Shown here in pieces: positions 20,732-32,441 of a stretch of 64,000 nucleotides of DNA (the first letter of the stretch is position 1; every line of letters starts with the position of its first letter). The notes beneath the pieces are model-generated. The model saw nothing but the letters and a program-made list of their open reading frames with translations, did not search any database and was not told the origin of the DNA. The stretch comes from Laetiporus sulphureus 93-53 (lineage: Eukaryota; Basidiomycota; Agaricomycetes; Polyporales; Laetiporaceae): contig NW_024468559.1 in NCBI RefSeq assembly GCF_001632365.1, positions 217,681 through 281,680 on the forward strand, in the 5' to 3' direction. Made by a program: the position numbers and the translations under genes.

Positions 20732-21990
20732 GGATCGTTGCATTGTAGAAAACTGGACCTGACCCCACTTCCCCATGTTGCATCTGTGGTATATCTTGCA
20801 AGTGCGTCGTCCATTAGACCTCCTTGGGGATAAGTTATGCTACGGACGCTTTCTGCCCGTTTTGTTAAATGCGCTATTTACTGCTCACGCTTCACGATGC
20901 TCACGAGACACGATGTTTGTCTGCTTCTAACGATGTTTTCACGATTTCACACACGCCTGAGTCTCCGGGCGGAGCTGCCGAATGTTGTACGACTGCTGAT
21001 GTAGCGTAGGCCAGAAGCACTTGAAATATATTTTGTAGCTAGCAGTACGGAGATCTAGCGGCGGCAGTCGGAGCTAAGCTTATGCACGAGGATGCAGGCA
21101 AAAAGGCCCTGCTGACGTCGATGCCTGAAACTCAATTGCAGTGGACTATTCTGAACGAAACTTCCCTCAGTGCGGTGCAATTGATCACGAGCTCGCTCGT
21201 GGTGGTAGAGTTCGTGACCGGGGAAGAGGAAGCGCCGACCCCGACGGTTAGAAGACCCTGAGGTGGCTTCGAAGAGGCGCTGCATGCGAGAACGCCGCGA
21301 TCCACGAATCCTTGCGTCGAAACGCCCCTCCACGTTCGCCGTGCAAGTCAATCTGCCCGCAATCTCGGGCGTAGCGCGCACGCTGCCATCATTGCACGCG
21401 CTGGAATGTGCGCCATCACGGACGCGGGCGATAGACGCAGGGCGGTGCGCAGGCGTCCGATCAAGGTCGGGAGGAACAAATTTACTCGGGGTAGAGTGCG
21501 CGGGGTCTCTCCCAGTCCTGCATCCTTGCTCGGGCGTGCACTAGACCTGCTGCGGAGTACGAACCTTGGTTGCGTCAGCGTGATGTGGGTGCGCTGATTG
21601 GCCGCCACGCATCAGGGAGCAGTGACAGTTTCCTCCGTATCGGAGCGCTCGGGAAGCAGCCCATGAGAGGCGCCCCAAATCAACGCTCGACACGGTCGCG
21701 TCAGGTCAGGGGCCTTGGTATTATTGTGCGCGCCTCGTTCCACCCGTCATGGAAGGGCCACAGCCTCGCTCCCGATCTGCGCTCCCCGGAACGCGCACTC
21801 GGGGCGCGCGCACTACATCACAACCACATCGCGTATGTATTGCATGATATTTGCGGCCTTTGTAAGACCTGACATGGACAGTTCATCACATCACCTGAGC
21901 TCTGCGGTCAGGGACTTCATCAAGGAGTCATGGTGATACACCCCGGATTTGCTGGGGAACAATTGCGCTCGATGGCATGCACAGATGACT
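20732..21990. other. Intergenic, 1.3 kb, convergent
   Basis: This lies between the 3' ends of the Kelch gene and the minus-strand ACBP gene. No gene is supported. Confidence 0.5.
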
Positions 21991-22619
21991 TTACGCCGCA
22001 GCTTCGATCTCTGCAATGTACTTCTTCGAATCCTCGTCCGTCGCCGCCCGCAGAATCTACGCCATCGCGGCACTTTTTAGTACACGAGGCACGTCCAGCC
22101 GAGTAAGGGACCACACGCACCTCGAGCAGCCTCTCGACGTATTTTGTTCGCGACTCCTCCTTGGAAGTGCCCTCGACCGACTTCCACGCATCCCTGCACG
22201 AGGCATCAGCACGCTGGACATCGGAGCACGGACGCGGTTCGAGGTGGCGGAGAAGCCCGATGCATCAGGAGGGGGCGGTGCCATATCAGTCTCACCATTT
22301 CGCCTTGCCCACGAAATCAAGTAATCCAGGACGCGGAGTGTTGATGTCTCCGATGGTGGCTTTTTCGGTGCATGCAATCAGCAGCTGACATGTCCCGACG
22401 CGGAGAGATGCGCACCTTGCTTGTAGTACTTGTAGAACTTCGACGCCGCACGGCGGGCAGGCAAGAGTCAGATGCACGCGTCGTGGACGGATGTCGGGCT
22501 AAATGTAGCAAAGGACTCACGTAAAGCTGGTCATCCTGTGTGGGCTTCACGGGCCCATCTTTGGGCAGGCCCTGCACAATCTTGACAGCCTTGTCGAACT
22601 TGGCCTCGGAGACAGACAT
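21991..22619 (-). CDS. ACB1: Acyl-CoA-binding protein
   Basis: I join five exons on the minus strand (22619-22521, 22437-22416, 22359-22296, 22193-22121, 22056-21991) into 107 residues. The small four-helix cytosolic protein binds medium- and long-chain acyl-CoA esters and ferries them between synthesis, lipid assembly and oxidation. Diagnostic motifs are present: [13 protein letters not shown] in helix 1, FYKYYKQATIGDIN (the ligand-binding YKQAT), and [19 protein letters not shown]. The C-terminal helix ends [10 protein letters not shown]. Length is slightly above the usual 86-90, because of an additional tail. It is divergent from the PH-domain gene. Symbol by family resemblance to yeast ACB1. 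Confidence 0.95.
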
Positions 22620-23297
22620 GGTTGGGCAGTGGAGGCCGTGCGGGGGATGGTCAGATCAGAGGTGGAAAAGAGAGAGACAGCTTTGGCTGGGGCATCTAGC
22701 ATCAGACTCCGTTTTATCTTCCGCTATCGCGTCCTGGGGTCAAGAAGAGTTGGGGTAAGCATTATGAAGGGGGACGATATGGGGAATAAAGACAGACTTC
22801 GCGCTATGCTCCGCATGACGAGGCCTATATACTGCGCGCTGAGACGGACGAGCGGTCGACTTTGTGTGAGATTGTGTGCGCAACGGCGGCAAGCCCGCGC
22901 TGGCTGGGCAGGTGGCGTCGAGATTGGGTCGCAATCTTCCGCGCTCGATGCGGGGGCTCTTCCTCGCGATCCTCGTGCAACAAGCGCAGGATCGTCAAAA
23001 TCGCGTACCTTTCTACAGCCGATTGACGACCATCGACCGCATCGCGCGTTCTCGACGCGGCGGGCGGCGCCATCATACTTCAGCCACAAAGCTCATGACC
23101 GCAGCACGAAAATTCGTACTCCGCCGAGCTCCGCCTGATCAGCGGTGGCACAGGGTTGGCGACAACCGGACGTGCTGGTCGAGGCGCGTCTCATCTCCAA
23201 GCTCTCTGTGCTCGAGCTCGAGCGACAGCTGCTGTTGCCCCCATCGACATCGCCCATCGCATTGACGACGATACCATCGCATCCATCTACCCACGTC
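22620..23297. promoter_or_regulatory. Shared divergent promoter region
   Basis: This 0.68 kb separates the ACBP start (minus) from the PH-protein start (plus) and must hold both promoters. I see no clear TATA box or operator. Open frames here lead into neither gene with a valid ATG. Confidence 0.45.
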
Positions 23298-25167
23298 ATG
23301 TCGCGTTCCGCCCCACCGCCCACGCCATCCGAGGTGACGCGCAAGCTGTCCGTGCGCGCGAAGCTACCCCCCAAGGTCTGTATTGCCCATCTATAATTAC
23401 CCTATATGCCTGTGTGCGCGGGAGCTCAGCTGACTTTTACCTCCCATGCACGTCGACGCTGGATCTGTGCGTACAGAAGTCCGCAGCACCTGGCCCCGTG
23501 TCGGGCACCGAGTCGGACTCGGACTCGATGTTCTCGCCGGATGCGCCCAGTGCGTCCGCGAGCGGTGCACTGCTCGGCGCGAGCCCGTCGCCGCACCCAC
23601 CGTTGTCGTCCATTGCGGAACGCAGGTCGTCCGCGGGCGAGGAGAGCGAGGAGGACGAGGACGAGGAGGGCGGGTGGCGCGCTGCAGACGTCACCGCGAA
23701 AGAGCGCGGGTCGCTCAATGAGACCGTGCTCATGAGCGGGTATCTCTGGAAGAAGGGCGAGCGCAGGAAGGTGAGTGTGCCTGGATGCAGTCGATGGCGT
23801 GCCTGCTACTGACGCGGTGCATATCGCGCACGATCTGACGTATAGACGTGGAAGAAGCGCTGGTTCGTCCTGCGTCCTGCACACCTCGCGTTCTACAAGA
23901 CCAACGCGGAGTATAAACTGCTGCGTCTACTCGACCTGACCGACGTGCACTCGTGCACGCCCGTGCTGCTGAAGAAGCATGCGAATACTTTTGGGCTCGT
24001 CTCGCCCACGCGCACGTTCTACCTCCAGGCGGAGAATCCTCAGGAAGTGCAGGAATGGGTAAAAGCTATCAGCGACGCACGTATAAATCTTCTAAGTACT
24101 TCAACCGAGAACTCGGGCACCGCTCCCGTTCCGATCCCTACCACACATGAGCAGACCAATGGTCCGTCGAGGGCGACGAACGCCGGAAACACCCACGTAC
24201 CAGCCGCTTCGAGGCTCTCGCAGTCGCCTCATGGGCAACACCTCACCTCTTCTGACTCAGAGGACGGGGAACGGCCCGCTCCTGCTGCTGCCACACACGC
24301 TTCTGCTGGCCACGAACCACATCCGGCAAGGCAGTCCGGGACAGCCAAGGACTTGCCCAAGGCGATTCTATCCGGATATCTGATGAAATGCGGTTCGCGA
24401 AGACATAATTGGCACAAACGCTGGTTCGTGCTCAACGGGGAGAAGCTCATCTATTCCCGGAGCCACATGGTACGTGCGTTCCATTCTGCGGGCTCAATGG
24501 GCGCTCTATTAATACTGCTCTTACGATGCTGTCCGCGATGTCCTTCTCCTGCTTCCTTGCACTGCCCGATACATCACGTCGCATCTCCCAGGACACGAAG
24601 ACGCACCGCGAAGTGCCTCTTGCGCAGATCCTGGACGCGCTCGAGTACGACCTGCCGCCACACCGCCACACGCCAAGTATGGCCGTGCCAGCGAGCACAT
24701 CGCCTCCGCAGGGCGGGGTGGGCGCGGACAACGGCGTGGATGGACGCCACACGTTCAAGGTCGTGACGACCAAGCGGACGTTGCTGCTGTGCGCGCCTAG
24801 TGAGGAGGAGGAGATCAAGTGGCTGAGTGCAGTGCGGGCGCTCATCGCTCGCCGATCGGGGCAGGGAGTAGTGCCCGGGGACGGTCCCGCTGTTAACCCA
24901 GCGAAGACAGCCGGGGCGCCTGCTGGTGCTCCGAACGCGGAGGTTTATGGGCAGAACCACGGACACGGTGGCCATCAGTATCATGCACAGGGTGGAAACA
25001 CACTGCCTGGACATGGCGCGGCGAGTGGCCACGCAGCGGCGGGAAAGAGACGAGACTCGTTTGCGAGACGACTGAGTCTGAGCGGGGGGAGCATGTTCGC
25101 GAGCGCTGGGGCAGCCCCGCAGCATGCGCTGCAGGGGCAGGAAGCGGCATCTGAACGGCAATCTTGA
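23298..25167 (+). CDS. Double PH-domain protein, 523 aa
   Basis: Four exons (23298-23375, 23477-23770, 23846-24469, 24592-25167) sum to 524 codons with stop. PH domain 1 spans about residues 112-205 (LMSGYLWKKGERRK, then TWKKRWFVLRPAHLAFYK, ending ENPQEVQEWVKAI). PH domain 2 spans about 299-445 (LSGYLMKCGSRRHNWHKRWF, FKVVTTKRTLLLCAPSEEEE, IKWLSAVRALI). The second domain carries a Pro-rich insert between strands. Acidic Ser-rich and His/Gly-rich segments flank the domains. PH domains usually bind phosphoinositides or proteins, so an adaptor at the plasma or endosomal membrane is likely. No catalytic domain is seen. Confidence 0.9.
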
Positions 25168-26511
25168 TGGGCTGGGGCTCGCTCGGACGCAGTGAGTGTA
25201 TCTCTGGCGGAGCACAGCTTCTCCGCTTCGAGAGGACGGATCGGGGACGCTCGCTCGAGGAGGGCGATACGATACGATATGATACGATATGATACGACGC
25301 GTGGGCATCGCGACATTTTGGTTCCGAGAAACTGAGAAGGTGGACTGTATTGTAGTACTATGACACGACCTCTAATGGGATAGCAGTTACGGGAGGAATT
25401 TGTCGTGGAGCGCAGTGGCTCGGCATCAGCAACGGTGGGGCGAGTTCTAGCCACGCGCATTGACAGGATATGAAACGAGGCGATCCTTGTCTTGCTCGAG
25501 GGGGACAGGTGTTCCCAGCAGTCGGTGTCCTATAACTGCTTAGCGGGACACGCGTGGACTGGAGTTCGTCGGAAGGAGGCCGCTCGAAGATGATGGACTT
25601 ATGCATAGTGTGGTTGCAAGGAGCGAGGTGTCCGAGTATCAATTACCTAAGCGCCGGCTTCTCTTCCCTCCGATGCGCGTATGACATCTTCCATCCGGAG
25701 CTACATCAGCAAACGGTGCACAGCTGACTCGGTCGCTGAACACGAAGGTGGTCTCGCGACACGGTGCTGTCGTGCGGAATGAAGGTTGTACGGCGACTCC
25801 TGCGAGCAACGTGGCGGAGGTTTTCGCACAAGCGCTGTGGCACAGGACTGTGGTATGTTACTTCCCAGCAAGGCGGGCAATTGACCGCGCGCGGTCTAGG
25901 CTAGACCTGTCGCGACCGAGGCGGGTGCCTTGGGAATCGCATGATATCCACTCCGATCTCAGCGGCGATATACTTATCGGGCTATCTCATGACCGCCCGT
26001 CCCAGTCCCACGAGGTCTGCCCCACCCGTCGCGGTCTGCTTTTCCTATCTCCAGCGAGCACCCTGCGATAGCGCACCGCGCAGCTTACTCGGTCTCGCGT
26101 GTCGCCCCTCTCGTTGGTGCCCCTCAGTGGTCAGCGCCCGTGTGCGGTGGCCAGGCAGAAGAGTCAGCGACAACACGCGAACGGGCGCCGGGCACGGGAA
26201 GAGAGTCTGGGAGACTGGGATCAGAAAAAATGAGGGTCCGCTAGCGAGCCGGCCGAGCAGGGGCGTCTAGCCGAGGGTTTGACCAAGCAGGACCCCGCCG
26301 GCGCTTAGGAAGAGAGCGGTGGCCGGGGGTGGGCGGCAAGGTTCAGTCGATGGAAAAGGGAAGCCCTCGTCCACCTCCGTCCTCCTTCGCACGTCTCCCC
26401 AGCGCCCAGGACTACATATACCTGTCCCATCCCAAGTAACCGCCCCCTCGTCCTCCGCCGGCTGCGTCTTCTGCCCCTCCTCCCCCGCCTACACTCAAGC
26501 CGACGCCGACA
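25168..26511. other. Intergenic, 1.3 kb
   Basis: 3' flank of the PH gene and promoter of the Zn2Cys6 gene. It contains a pentanucleotide microsatellite at 25266-25295. A pyrimidine-rich stretch (about 26440-26505) lies just before the start codon, as is common in basidiomycete promoters. No gene is supported. Confidence 0.5.
25266..25295. repeat. GATAC/GATAT microsatellite
   Basis: Six 5-bp units in the order GATAC, GATAC, GATAT, GATAC, GATAT, GATAC. It lies about 100 bp after the PH-protein stop. Confidence 0.85.
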
Positions 26512-28956
26512 ATGCCCGACGCGCCCTCCTCTCCTAGAAAGGTGGTCTCCTCCACCTCCAACGCCGCAAGGTCCAAGAAAACCGGAGCGCCCAAGCCGAA
26601 AGGCGCCGTCCGCGCTAAGTCGGGATGCTACACCTGTCGGATCCGCAGAAAGGTTCGTCGTCTGTCTAGCGCGTCGCTCGACGCGCCACTCGTCATCCAG
26701 TTGCTCATCGTCACTTTTTTTTCGCGTTTTTTTCTTGTCTGGTGTGGCGCTCCCTTTGTGCGAGCAGAAGTGCGACGAGCAGCCCAACGCTGAAGGATCC
26801 TGCCAGACGTGTGTCAGACTGCGTCTGCAATGCCTTGGTTTTGGCGCGAAGCGGCCAGACTGGATGAGGGTGAGTCGTCGTCGTCGTCGTCGTCAACGAT
26901 GACGGCGACGCCACACCGATAGGGGTCAGTGCGCTAATTTCATTACAGGAAAACAATAGCGTAACTGAATTGCGGGAGAAGATCAAGACGTTCCTTGCCT
27001 CACAAGGCATGATCAAAGGCCATTCTGGCTCAGGACCCCGTGCGACAGACCAGGACCCGCAGATGCTGATCCTGGTCGAGAACATGCGCTCGTCCCCCTC
27101 CAGCCCTCCTACCCCGACACTGTCTGCGAGCTCGAGCGAGACGCACAGACCGCACGGCGGGTTGACTACGTCTTTCGTTCGCGACGGTTCTCACTACAAT
27201 TCGACGACTGCGCAGGCCATGCAGCACGAGCCTTACACTGCCAGTATGTATCTTGAATTTTTTTTGTTCCATAAACAATATTGAATCCTTATAGGCTGGC
27301 AACCGACGCTCCCGGATTTGGGTTCGCATCACCATGATCCGTCGTTGGGTCGCAACACGAATGTGCTGCCGACCGTGAACGACATGCTCTATCCCCCGCA
27401 ACCCTCTAATATGTTACCATCCTCTACTAGTCTAGTGCCCATTTCCTCCCCTTCGTCCTGTAAGACTCAGTACCGTTATTAGTTGTATTATGAACTGTAG
27501 CAATTAATGCCCTCGTTTGTTGGCAGGGCTCATGGCGGGCGGCCCTTCACCATCTTCTGCGTATCCCTCGTCTGCTGCGCAATCGGTATATCTTGGTCCT
27601 GGTGCGGGAGCGACAAGTTCATTCTCTTCGACTTATCATTTCAATGTGAACTACATTGACGACGAACACGAGCTGCCGCCTCCGACAGGTCCAAGGATCC
27701 CCCCGATGATGAGTGGCAACCTCTATGAAGTGAACACCATCCCGGACGACCAGCGTGATCTGTTGACCCATTATCTGTACAATGTGCTGCCCATCCAGTA
27801 CTTGCTCGCCGACTCGTCTATCAAAAGCTTTATGCTCCGGCTGCTCCAGCATAGTGCGCCCGCGCGTGATGCTGCGTGCGTACTCTCTGCCTTCCACATG
27901 CACAGCGCCCGCTTCCCGCTGCGAACGCACTCGGCAGATATGGACGCGATCTACCAGAGGATTGAACGTTCCTTGTCATCAAAACACTCGTACTCGGAGG
28001 GGGACGCCATGGCCGGCCTGCACATCGTCTCTGCTTTCCTGTTCAGAGGCGGCCGCGGGCAGTGGGCCGCATACCTGAACATCGCGAGTCAATACGTGGA
28101 CTCGATGCTCAACAGTCCGAACTTCTACGGGCCCGAGGACGTGCTGAAGAAATGCTCGGACAGCACGCGGTTCATCATCAAAACGACGATGTGGTTCGAC
28201 GTGCTCGCGTCGGTGACGACGCTGCAGGTGCCGCGCTTCCTGGAGACGTACCGCCTCCTGTTCGGGCGCACGACGGCGTACATCGACGACCCAGTGTCGA
28301 CCTCGCCCGAGGTCTCGATGCTGCCCGTGATGGGCTGCGAGAACCAGATCGTGCTCGCGCTCGCGGAGATCTCGAACCTCGCGCACTGGAAGGAGAGCCA
28401 GAGGCGGCGTGGGAGCCTCAGCGTGCCGCAGCTCGTCGAGCGCGGGCTCGAGATCGACAGCAAGTACCTCGCGACTGCTCCCGGGGCGTATGGGCCCCGC
28501 GGGTTCGACCCGACGACGACGGACCCAGAGGTCGCGGCGCGCCGTCGGCTGACGAACGACATCTTCCGCGCGTCCGCGCGCGTGTACCTGCATACCGTGC
28601 TCTCGGGCGATCACCCTGCGTGTCCGGAGATCTTGACGAGCGTGGCGGAGACGATCGAGTGTCTGCGGCGCGTGCCGCAGGACAATCCGACGATGTCGCG
28701 TTCGGTGCTGCGCAGCGTGGTGTTTAGCATCTGCATCGCGGGCTGCCTGACGGACGATCATCGTCATCGGATGTTCCTCACGCAGCTGCTCGAGTCGCAG
28801 CAGTCGAGGCAGAGCGATAACGTCGGGAACATCTCCGAGGTAAGGGCGCTCATGGAGAAGGTGTGGTTGCGCCGCGATAGCACCCAAGGCCAGCCGGTCA
28901 ACTGGCGCGATGTCATGCGCGAGGAGTCGCAGAACGACCTTTTGCTGCTTGTATAG
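26512..28956 (+). CDS. Zn2Cys6 transcription factor with fungal regulatory domain (1)
   Basis: Five exons (26512-26652, 26768-26869, 26949-27243, 27295-27459, 27527-28956) give 710 residues. The binuclear zinc cluster has cysteines at 39, 42, 49, 59, 62 and 69 with spacing C-x2-C-x6-C-x9-C-x2-C-x6-C; the first intron falls inside it. A basic N-terminus precedes it and a Ser/Pro-rich linker follows. From about residue 290 the helical region (LPIQYLLADSSIKSF, WFDVLASVTTLQVPRFLETY) matches the Fungal_trans_2 type of regulatory domain. It is a nuclear DNA-binding regulator; targets unknown. It is paralogous to the next gene (32442-35049). Confidence 0.92.
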
Positions 28957-31900
28957 AATCTTTTCTTCTTCTTTATTCTCGCTCTCTTCTTGCTTTCTTC
29001 GCTGTTGCTATGCACTCTATCCTCCACTCTCGCTTTCAGGCCATCCACTTTCTCTCAAGCGCGACGCACGTGTACAGGGATTCTTCGCTCCCGCGCTCCC
29101 ATTGGTCGTGTACGTCTTTCTTCCTTGCCGTTTCGTCGGATCTCGGGCTTGTAAGTTTCCCATGTTTCCATTCCGCTCAAGCTGTCGTCTAATAAAACTC
29201 ATCTCGTACGTGCTTTTGGTTACATCTATCACTTCGGTAGCCCAATGTATTAATGGTTGTTCTAAGCTGCGAGCGGCGCGGCGCGCGTTCGCAGGGATCT
29301 CCATAGGGCACAATCGAAATCAGTAGATCATGGAATTCTGCCGATGACTGCGCGCCACGCGCCGTGCTCTGAGCACATGCAGTAGAACCCCGCGACGAAA
29401 CGCACTGATTCGTGCGCAGCGGGCGAGCGGGAGAATCGCCGCTTCGCTGAGCTGGAAGACGACTTTGCGTACGTGCTCCGCGCTAGGGGGAAGGGGCGTG
29501 AGGCTGATGGACGTTATCTGGCAGAGCTGCGATAGGCGGCAGCTGCGAAGGCCGCATTAGGAGAGCGTGTTGTGGTCATGCGTCGAGTGCTGCGAATGGC
29601 GATAGGCCGGGATGCAGGGCTTCCCTGCAGTGCAACGCTAGGTCAATTAGAGTGCCTTCTTACAGGTGCCGCGCCCCAAGGTTCGTCGTGCTCCTTCCTT
29701 GGCGCCACGAACTCATGCTCATCATTGCAGGGCACTGCCAGAACTTGCGTCTTCCGACCACATACCGGCCTCTAGAAGACGAGTGAAGCCACCGCTGGCT
29801 CTTGCAGCGAGGCTAATGTGTGGGCGCTTCGTTCGCATCTCCTCATAAGCAAGGCCTAGATCGCCGAGTGTGACCGTACCCGAGGATAGCGACTCGCGAA
29901 GCGCCGGGCTGTTCGGCGTGTATGCTTCCCCATGCGGTCATGCCGCGCCCTGCCGCAGGACGGTGTAAATGATGGCTGTGTATACGATCGCACCGGGGGT
30001 CACAAGACAAACGTCAAGACTCACAATTGCGCGCGGCGTGTGGGCGCTAGAATGGCCTGCATGTATATACGTCTTCCACTTCTACGCGGGTCGAGACCGG
30101 TGCGCTACTCCCTCCGCGTATGCGCACTGACTCGATGCTGTGGGACAGCACGTACAAGGGTTGCCTCGAGGCTCGGTGTCGTTTGAATACAGCAGGCCGG
30201 GAGCCATCGCATCGGTAGGTCCCTGACAAGTACTAGTACACTCAATGACACCTGTACATATTCATATGCGGATGGAATGCACATATGTCGTCCTTTTCGC
30301 CGAGCCCGCGACGATGGCACGTTCGTGATTGCGCAGACGGCCGCCTGTTTCCTGGAGACTTGCTGCATATAGCTGACGCGATCAAGTTTGCTGACGTTGG
30401 CCCTGATGGTTCCATCACGCTTTGAAGCTCATCAGTCGACATGCCACCCGCTGAGCCGCTCAATCAGACAAATGTCCTGAGATCGAGGCGATATTTGTCG
30501 CGGCCGCCGCAGTATGTACGTACATGTATCGGTGGCGGCCGCTAGCATTACTGTCGGTGTAGAAAATATGGTATGGTACCAGGGTGGTTCAATGAGACAG
30601 TCAATATGTTCCTAGAACGGCATGTCAACGAGACGTTACCGCAACAAACGAGCCTTAGCGTGGTGTACTAGGCTGTGGGCGGCAGCTGACAGATATACCC
30701 GAGCATAGTGGTTTTGAACTTAGTACATAGAAACTCGAGTCATCGGCAACGCACACATTGATCGGTGATAGTGCCCTTACTTTGTTTTTCCTCCCGCCCG
30801 AGATCATCTTCCTGGGCCGCATCTCCGCTCCCTGGGATCAATGAGGTCACTTTGGATCCACTCGAAGGAAGCCTTCCTGGGCAGAGGAAGGTCATGGTGC
30901 CCCGTGCGGGATCACAGGCCCCTCACCTGCCCATTGCGCCATTGTGCCGCCGCCGCCCATATGCGCTTCGTGGTGCGCCCGCGATGCGTGGAACGTTCCT
31001 ATCGCACGAGTGCGCGGCGATCGAAGGGGCTGCAGGCGTATAACAGACAGAGGCGTGCCAGCCTTGTTGGCTCTCTCCTCTACCTGCTTGGGCTGGTTCC
31101 GTCACTATGGCACTGCGAAACGCCGCGTCGGCAGCGAGCCCGTCCTACCCAGACGACCACCCTATCACAAGCGCTGCACAACCTGGCAGCGTGTTCAGTC
31201 GACACCGCTCTGCGTCTGCTCTCCGCATTCACGTGCACCACAGCGTCGCAGAATCGATTCGAGTCAGCACCATCGGTCCCCTGCTATTCTGGAAGTCGCG
31301 GCGCGTAGGTGTACGCGGAAAGCGGTGCTGTTAGGGACTCACGAGCACGACCTCGAGGCCCGGAATCACAGAGATAGCTGTCCGCAAACGCTCGCGCGCG
31401 GGTGGGACAATGGGCTAGCCAGCACTTGATCAATTCAACATCCGCGAGTTTCAGGTGGCCATAGGCACCGGAAGGTTCAATGGAAATTAGCAGGGTTATT
31501 GTGCAGCTCGCTTGGAGGCGGTGATCCGCCGCTGCTATCGCGCACGCCGGTGACCGGAGCGTGCTCGCTTGGAGAGCGGGGGCGCCAGTCGTCCGATGGC
31601 ACGGAGTTAGGGAGGGCATGCGTCGTTGGCGGAGAGTTTGCAGCGAAGGTACGTGTTATGTCGTGGTGCGCATAGAAACGGTCGCACGCGATCTTCATAA
31701 TCGCATTGATGTGATCTACTCGCCGAATTGGTGGCGGGGATAGCTCCCCCATATGGCAGGTGGGATATTATTTGCGGCCCTGCCGCGGATTATTCGGTGG
31801 CTTATGTGAGCGGAGATTCATCTGTGTGAGGCGGAGAGGGAAGCGGTGCCTGGCTGGGTGATTTCACAGGTCATGTCGAGGAAGCCTAGCGTCCGCGAGA

Positions 31901-32441
31901 AGAGACAGTCAGAAGCCGGAACTTTCGAATTCGAATCGCAGAGGGGAAAGCAGTGCAATTGACGCTACTTCCGACGGCTGCAGAGGGTAAAATGTTGCGG
32001 GCTCCGCGACGAGGACGGGGATTTGAACGCTGTGCGCTTACGGCGGTGCACCCGACGAAAGAGGAATGGCTGCTCCCACGGACCACTTGCTCGCTGCAGC
32101 CCCCTCCTCTGCAGATCACGCAGAAGCGCACAGCTCAGCGGGTTCCGACTGAAACATATGGTCTCATGATGGCCTGCAGCCTCGCTCTCATCCTCCGAGG
32201 CGGAGAACCCCTGGTGGCGACAACTTCTTCTCCCCCTCCGCACCTCGGTATCTTCGATTTAGACTAGAAGTACCACCGAACCTCCGTGTCTTATTCCAGT
32301 CGTAATTGCCGACCCTCCCCCAACACCCACCGCCTCCGCCAGCCATCCTCCTCCGTCCGACGCATCATCATACATCCAGTGTCGCGCCTCGCCCCGTCGC
32401 GATCTACTTAATCTGCCACGCCCCGCACCACAAGCCGTGCC
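28957..32441. other. Long intergenic spacer between paralogous regulators, 3.5 kb
   Basis: This is the longest gene-free stretch of the core. ORFs up to 160 codons occur on both strands but none has family motifs, consistent splice sites or conserved starts. A hyphenated palindrome lies at 30500-30542. A T-arm-like motif near 32010 has no cloverleaf. The last 150 bp are pyrimidine-rich promoter sequence for the next gene. Confidence 0.5.
30500..30542. repeat. Hyphenated palindrome with two NotI-type octamers
   Basis: GCGGCCGCC (30500-30508) and its reverse complement GGCGGCCGC (30534-30542) flank a perfect 10-bp palindrome TGTACGTACA (30515-30524). The arrangement could extrude a cruciform or be a paired protein site. 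Confidence 0.6.

Noticed and set aside
19588..20814. 408-codon antisense frame
   Set aside because: It mirrors the Kelch protein exon; the plus frame has signal peptide, helix and splice consistency, so this is a codon-bias shadow.
27979..28887. 302-codon antisense frame
   Set aside because: Shadow of the regulatory domain of the first Zn2Cys6 factor; Arg/His-rich composition typical of antisense GC-rich frames.
31998..32083. tRNA-like B box (GTTCAAATCCCC on the minus strand)
   Set aside because: The 5-bp T-stem does not pair and there is no matching 5' acceptor strand.
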